From Fontibacter flavus (GTDB taxonomy: Bacteria; Bacteroidota; Bacteroidia; Cytophagales; Cyclobacteriaceae): a DNA stretch of 64,000 nucleotides. The translations under genes were made by a program, and so were the position numbers. The notes beneath the pieces are model-generated. The model worked only from the letters and a program-made list of their open reading frames with translations. It was not told the origin of the DNA and did no database searches. Below, in pieces: positions 60,734 through 64,000 of the stretch (the stretch's first letter is position 1; each line of letters starts with the position of its first letter). The stretch covers positions 59,521-123,520 of the forward strand of contig NZ_JBHLWI010000022.1 in NCBI RefSeq assembly GCF_042432905.1, read 5' to 3'.

Positions 60734-60797
60734 GGGGGATTAGCTCGGTTGGCTAAAGCGTCCCGACAGCTGTCGGGAAGGTCATCGGTTCGAATCC
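60734..60797 (+). pseudogene. Broken tRNA-Ala copy with palindrome in the anticodon arm
   Basis: The sequence matches the intact tRNA-Ala below through the acceptor 5' strand, D arm and the T arm (GGTTCGAATCC), but ends without the acceptor 3' strand. The anticodon arm is replaced by an 18-nt perfect palindrome, TCCCGACAGCTGTCGGGA, one base longer than a normal stem-loop. It cannot fold as a standard tRNA. Confidence 0.8.
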
Positions 60798-60820
60798 AAA
60801 CAAATAAAAAAGAATTAAAG

Positions 60821-60894
60821 GGGGGATTAGCTCAGTTGGCTAGAGCGCTACACTGGCAGTGTAGAGGTCATCGGTTCGAATCCGTTATCCTCCA
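60821..60894 (+). tRNA. tRNA-Ala (GGC)
   Basis: A 74-nt cloverleaf. The acceptor GGGGGAT pairs with ATCCTCC (one G-T) with discriminator A, the anticodon stem CTACA/TGTAG encloses CTGGCAG, giving GGC, and the T arm is CGGTTCGAATCCG. CCA is not encoded. Confidence 0.96.
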
Positions 60895-60896
60895 CT

Positions 60897-60927
60897 AAAG
60901 CTTGCGGATATCGCAGGCTTTTTTTTT
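60897..60927 (+). terminator. Terminator after tRNA-Ala
   Basis: AGCTTGCG pairs with CGCAGGCT (one T-G pair), followed by nine T. It starts 2 bp after the tRNA and ends 11 bp before the GIY-YIG gene. Confidence 0.85.
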
Positions 60928-60937
60928 ATTTTTAAAC

Positions 60938-61192
60938 ATGTATGTAGTTTACATCCTCTATTCTTCAAAAACAGACAAATATTACGTAGGATCCACTGAC
61001 AACCTTCACGACAGGATAAAACACCACAATTACGGAGCTACACCCTCAACAAAATCTGGGGCTCCAAACTGGATTTTGGTTTACTATGAAACCCTAACCG
61101 ATAAATCTTCCGCTTTAAAAAGAGAACTGGAGATAAAACGCAAAAAATCAAGAAAATACATTGAGTGGCTTATCCAAAACCATAAATATTAA
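60938..61192 (+). CDS. GIY-YIG nuclease-domain protein
   Basis: An 84-residue stand-alone GIY-YIG domain: YVVYILYSSKTDKYYVGSTDN contains the two motif strands (VYI...YVG, near residues 4 and 17), with the conserved Arg in the helix DRIKHHN. The start at 60938 (MYVVYIL) fits the family; a longer frame begins in the terminator. Such short proteins (UPF0213-like) are often found next to tRNA or rRNA genes in Bacteroidota. Their substrate is unknown. Confidence 0.87.
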   Translation: MYVVYILYSSKTDKYYVGSTDNLHDRIKHHNYGATPSTKSGAPNWILVYYETLTDKSSALKRELEIKRKKSRKYIEWLIQNHKY

Positions 61193-61211
61193 AACAGTTA
61201 GGTTCAAAGGG

Positions 61212-62303
61212 TTACTGCGTCCTACAGGCAGAAAAAATTTCTTCTCTAAATCTTTTATCATTCTTCAGAATATCATAAAACTCCGTGATATACTTTTTCA
61301 TTTCCGTGATCTCCCTTGGATTAATTTCTTTAGAGCTACTTTCAAACGAGGCCCACACCTCAGTTTCTTTCTCAAGATAATGAGCCCTCACAAATTCAAA
61401 AAGTGCCTCATCCCTGCAAAAACCCCTGTAGAGTCTTGTTCTAACTGATGTGATCGGTAAAAATTCAGGCGTCTCTGAATAGGGTGCATTGACGAATCCG
61501 GACATATCAAAATCATAAATGAGCGGAATATATGAATTGTCCATCAACTTCATTACTGTAACATTATGCTGCGCATTTGAAGACCAATCCACATTACCGA
61601 TAAAAAACTGGTAAAAATCGTGAATTACTGAAACCGTATCCTTCATTCGCAATGGATGCAAATTAAGGTCCTTTACAAGGTTCCCATTAAAACGCTGTGC
61701 TATCAGTTCATCGTCTTCAATCAATATCGCTTTTAGATCATAACTTTTCTGTTGCTTATTCCCTTCATCTGTCAGACTTAGATTGACCAGTTTCGTATTG
61801 AAATGATATTCACTGATAGGCTCGAACAACTTATAGGTAATGTATTCTTTGATCAAATAGTCATTAGCGTCTTTGGCATTTTGGCATGGCAACACCATTT
61901 TCAATGTCTTATTACCTTGAAAAGGAGTATTTTTAGCCTCTTTTGACTTCATTTTAATCTTAATAGGGGTAAAATAACATTTATCACGCCTAAAATTTCC
62001 TCTTGCCCTCAATGAAATATGAAGAGAATCCCAAGTATCTCCTCCCTGTCTATACAATAAAATATTGGGATTATATCCCCCCTCTCCTTTTCTTGATTTT
62101 GTCTCCTTGAAGGAAAATTTTAACTTGAGATCTAAAGGTTCCTCCTCTGAAAATATTGGAGGAATTCCTCCATTTTGGGCGCTGGCAGTGGGAAAAGCCG
62201 AAAATTGGATAATCAAGACAAATATGATTGATGCCCGCCAAAAGTTTAAGGGATAACGCCTTGAACTTGATTTAAAAAAATATCTCTTTTCTGTATGTTG
62301 CAT
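61212..62303 (-). CDS. Exported protein with CotH/HipA-like kinase motifs
   Basis: A 363-residue protein with a signal peptide (about residues 1-42; the cleavage region reads SAFPTASAQN). Family features are LRARGNFRRDKCYFTPIKIKM and the kinase-like core IGNVDWSSNAQHNVTVMKL...IPLIYDFDMSGFVNAPY. The Asn/His residues and the DFD metal motif recall CotH kinases, which phosphorylate surface proteins. I do not recognise a close characterised family. Whether it is active cannot be told. Confidence 0.6.
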   Translation of the reverse strand: MQHTEKRYFFKSSSRRYPLNFWRASIIFVLIIQFSAFPTASAQNGGIPPIFSEEEPLDLKLKFSFKETKSRKGEGGYNPNILLYRQGGDTWDSLHISLRARGNFRRDKCYFTPIKIKMKSKEAKNTPFQGNKTLKMVLPCQNAKDANDYLIKEYITYKLFEPISEYHFNTKLVNLSLTDEGNKQQKSYDLKAILIEDDELIAQRFNGNLVKDLNLHPLRMKDTVSVIHDFYQFFIGNVDWSSNAQHNVTVMKLMDNSYIPLIYDFDMSGFVNAPYSETPEFLPITSVRTRLYRGFCRDEALFEFVRAHYLEKETEVWASFESSSKEINPREITEMKKYITEFYDILKNDKRFREEIFSACRTQ

Positions 62304-62387
62304 AATATGAAATTTTTGGGCCGTTATAAGTTAAGAAGAAATAAAAATTTAACCAACTGAATATTTGATAGTTAAATAAACATTTTC

Positions 62388-62957
62388 CTAAAATTCAGCT
62401 ATGGAATAAATCAAAAATGTCATGACCGCGATGGCAAGTCCAATGATAAAGACATTATAGGCGTAACCCAATAAGTTATACTTATTTTTCAACACTTTCC
62501 CCTGATAGAAAAGCGTGATGGCCATATGATTGTTGATCTCCTTTTTTGAGGGCAAAATCCTATCCATCTCCACCAAATAGTCGTCCAAGGAATAGTTTGA
62601 GCTTTCCCCAAAAAACAGCAAACTGTTTTTCCCATTATTTTGCACAGGCTTTTTATCATCCAAAATCTTAGGTTTAGCTGCCTGTACCGCCAAAACTGCA
62701 GAAGTAAAGCAGGTAATCAAGATCAGGATTATCGGAAAAATCATTTTTGTCCCATAAAGGTCTAAATTGTCTGATATGGAACCATAACCGGTAATGGCAA
62801 TAATGGACGAAATAACAAGGGCATTGATACTGATCACCATGTTGGCTTTATTGTCAGCAATCTGTAAGAGATTACAATTATTCTTAAAAGCTACTCTAAA
62901 AAATGTCTGACGTTCTCTTTCAGACTTTTCTTTTTTAACAGGTATTTCTTCTTGCAT
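62388..62957 (-). CDS. Pycsar effector-type transmembrane (PycTM, DUF5706-like) protein
   Basis: A 189-residue membrane protein. After a charged N-terminus comes FKNNCNLLQIADNKANMVISINALVISSIIAITGYG, the hallmark of the PycTM/DUF5706 family, followed by a second segment (IFPIILILITCFTSAVLAVQAAKP) and a third at the C-terminus. In Pycsar anti-phage defence the PycTM effector opens membranes when cCMP or cUMP is made by a partner cyclase. No cyclase or nucleotide-binding domain is present here, so defence activity is unproven and the gene may be housekeeping. Confidence 0.7.
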   Translation of the reverse strand: MQEEIPVKKEKSERERQTFFRVAFKNNCNLLQIADNKANMVISINALVISSIIAITGYGSISDNLDLYGTKMIFPIILILITCFTSAVLAVQAAKPKILDDKKPVQNNGKNSLLFFGESSNYSLDDYLVEMDRILPSKKEINNHMAITLFYQGKVLKNKYNLLGYAYNVFIIGLAIAVMTFLIYSIAEF

Positions 62958-63171
62958 AAATGATTGTTTTTAAAGCCATAATTTACAAAATAAATTTTCT
63001 TGACAATCTTTTTCAAAACAATTGATTATTCACACATATACTCAACTTACTCTTCTCACACAACGGAAACTTACATCCTTCTGATTTTTCTTTGGTAAAG
63101 AAAGCACTCTTGCCATCGCTCTTGATAGAAAAAACTGTACTCTTAAAAAAATTCTGAACTTTATAAAAAAA

Positions 63172-63747
63172 CTATGGTGCTAACCAAGAACCGTCCCAAT
63201 CCCCATCATTAAATGTAAACTTGGCCCTCAAATGCTCCAATCCATCAAGTTGCAGAACTTCTAATACCAAGGGCTTTACCTGTATTACAGAAAAATAATC
63301 CGGTTTCTCCAATTGATCGGACCAGCTAAAGGCATCCTCCGGTTGGTCAATGACTGTACCTGGAGCCAAACAGCTATGATATGCCTTTTGCGCCAAACCG
63401 TGAACACGGCTCCAATGCTTCTGTACCACATCATTTTTATGGTGAAGCACAACAGTACCATTGACACGAACTTGCACCCTTTTTTGTGATGAGTAAAAAA
63501 GTAGAGACACCCTAGGATCAAGTTCAATGCTTTTTACTTTTTCGGTTCTTTGATCGGTATAAATAAAAAAATTCAATTGCTCATCAATCATCCTGAGCAC
63601 AACATACCGTGACTCCGGTCCTACATCACTCAATGTTCCCAATACTACAAATCTAAAGGGATGTTTATTGTCCAATGCTCCGCGATACAGTTCATGTTTA
63701 ACAGTTGAAAAGACTTCTTTCAGATCAATCCATTTGTTGATAAGCAT
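63172..63747 (-). CDS. Pyridoxamine 5'-phosphate oxidase-like FMN-binding protein
   Basis: A split-barrel flavoprotein of about 191 residues (start at the Met at 63747; 63759 is possible). The segment RFVVLGTLSDVGPESRYVVLRMIDEQLNFFIYTDQRTEKVKSI contains the FMN-phosphate-binding Arg/Lys, and VSLLFYSSQKRVQVRVNGTV is the expected second part. The C-terminus (VLQLDGLEHLRAKFTFNDGDWDGSWLAP) resembles PdxH ends but lacks the clear substrate-binding signature, so another FMN oxidase or reductase role is possible. Confidence 0.75.
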   Translation of the reverse strand: MLINKWIDLKEVFSTVKHELYRGALDNKHPFRFVVLGTLSDVGPESRYVVLRMIDEQLNFFIYTDQRTEKVKSIELDPRVSLLFYSSQKRVQVRVNGTVVLHHKNDVVQKHWSRVHGLAQKAYHSCLAPGTVIDQPEDAFSWSDQLEKPDYFSVIQVKPLVLEVLQLDGLEHLRAKFTFNDGDWDGSWLAP

Positions 63748-63875
63748 AATCGAAAACAAAAGTTAGTGCAGAATTTTTGACGTTAATATGATAACCGCAC
63801 AGGATACCAAAAGTTTGGTCTCCTCTCAAAGAAAGCCATTCTGATTTCTTCCAACTGATCAAGGTAATCTACATA

Positions 63876-63910
63876 AAAAAAGGGGCTGTCCGAAAAGGGC
63901 AGCCTTTTTT
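63876..63910 (-). terminator. Terminator near window end
   Basis: GGCTGTCC pairs with GGGCAGCC (one T-G pair) around GAAAA. An A tract and a T tract lie on the two sides, so it can act in both directions. It follows directly after the stop of the partial frame at 63909-64000 on the minus strand. Confidence 0.75.
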
Positions 63911-64000
63911 ATGCTGCAATTTTTTGATTTTGAAAATCTAAAGTCATGATTGGGGATTTTTGATTAGATTTTTTCCTTGACACGTATAATACTGGTCGAC
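63909..64000 (-). CDS. Partial frame at the window edge, function unknown
   Basis: The minus strand is open from the window edge for 29 codons and ends TAA immediately before a terminator. The visible residues (ending LDFQNQKIAA) include a basic patch SRKKSNQKS. A transposase end is one possibility, as genes and terminators of IS elements often abut like this, but nothing in the short stretch proves it. Confidence 0.35.
   Translation of the reverse strand, partial: RPVLYVSRKKSNQKSPIMTLDFQNQKIAA

Overview
The window is a chromosomal segment from a member of the Bacteroidota, most likely Cytophagales and close to Cyclobacteriaceae (Algoriphagus/Belliella-like). This rests on three things. Promoters follow the Bacteroidota pattern TTG-N19/20-TAnnTTTG and Shine-Dalgarno sequences are weak. 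Families typical of the phylum are present: 6-bladed beta-propeller lipoprotein, GIN-domain protein, YpdA, the M56/BlaI pair, and a division cluster without murF. The Tuf, RpoB and ribosomal proteins are of Bacteroidota type. No species can be named from the sequence alone.

Layout. 1-7250: leftward transcription-translation block, tRNA-Tyr/Gly/Thr-tuf followed by tRNA-Trp-secE-nusG-rplKAJL-rpoB (rpoB cut by the window edge). 7336-9936: M1 aminopeptidase. 9987-13394: rightward biotin carrier protein, pyrH-frr, acetyltransferase, methyltransferase. 13395-14234: a gene-poor island with a decayed type II-like CRISPR array (46-nt repeat, two 30-nt spacers, no cas genes) beside an unidentified structured RNA on the minus strand with its own terminator. 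14235-16651: tandem purine nucleoside phosphorylases and an FMN reductase. 16654-32130: complete leftward division and wall cluster mraZ-rsmH-ftsL-ftsI-murE-mraY-murD-ftsW-murG-murC-ftsQ-ftsA-ftsZ, preceded by a three-copy 10-bp MraZ-type operator. 32504-42107: TlpA-like lipoprotein, polyprenyl diphosphate synthase, an acyltransferase/gpsA/fatty-acid hydroxylase run (phospholipid supply), APC permease, PQQ dehydrogenase with cytochrome c domain. 42593-49247: redox genes and a BlaI/M56 pair with three palindromic operators. 49298-54173: thrA-thrB-thrC with a short Thr/Ile-containing leader peptide and attenuator-like hairpin. 54516-64000: mixed genes including MscS, an alkyltransferase-like protein, ClpS, RecR, a broken tRNA-Ala next to an intact one, a GIY-YIG protein, a secreted CotH/HipA-like protein and a lone Pycsar-type membrane effector domain.

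Most of the window is conserved housekeeping DNA. The most unusual parts are the CRISPR relict with the neighbouring structured RNA (13541-14090), the thr leader/attenuator (54112-54190), the MraZ operator (32101-32130), the tRNA-Ala pseudogene carrying a perfect palindrome in its anticodon arm (60734-60797) and the orphan PycTM-like protein (62388-62957).
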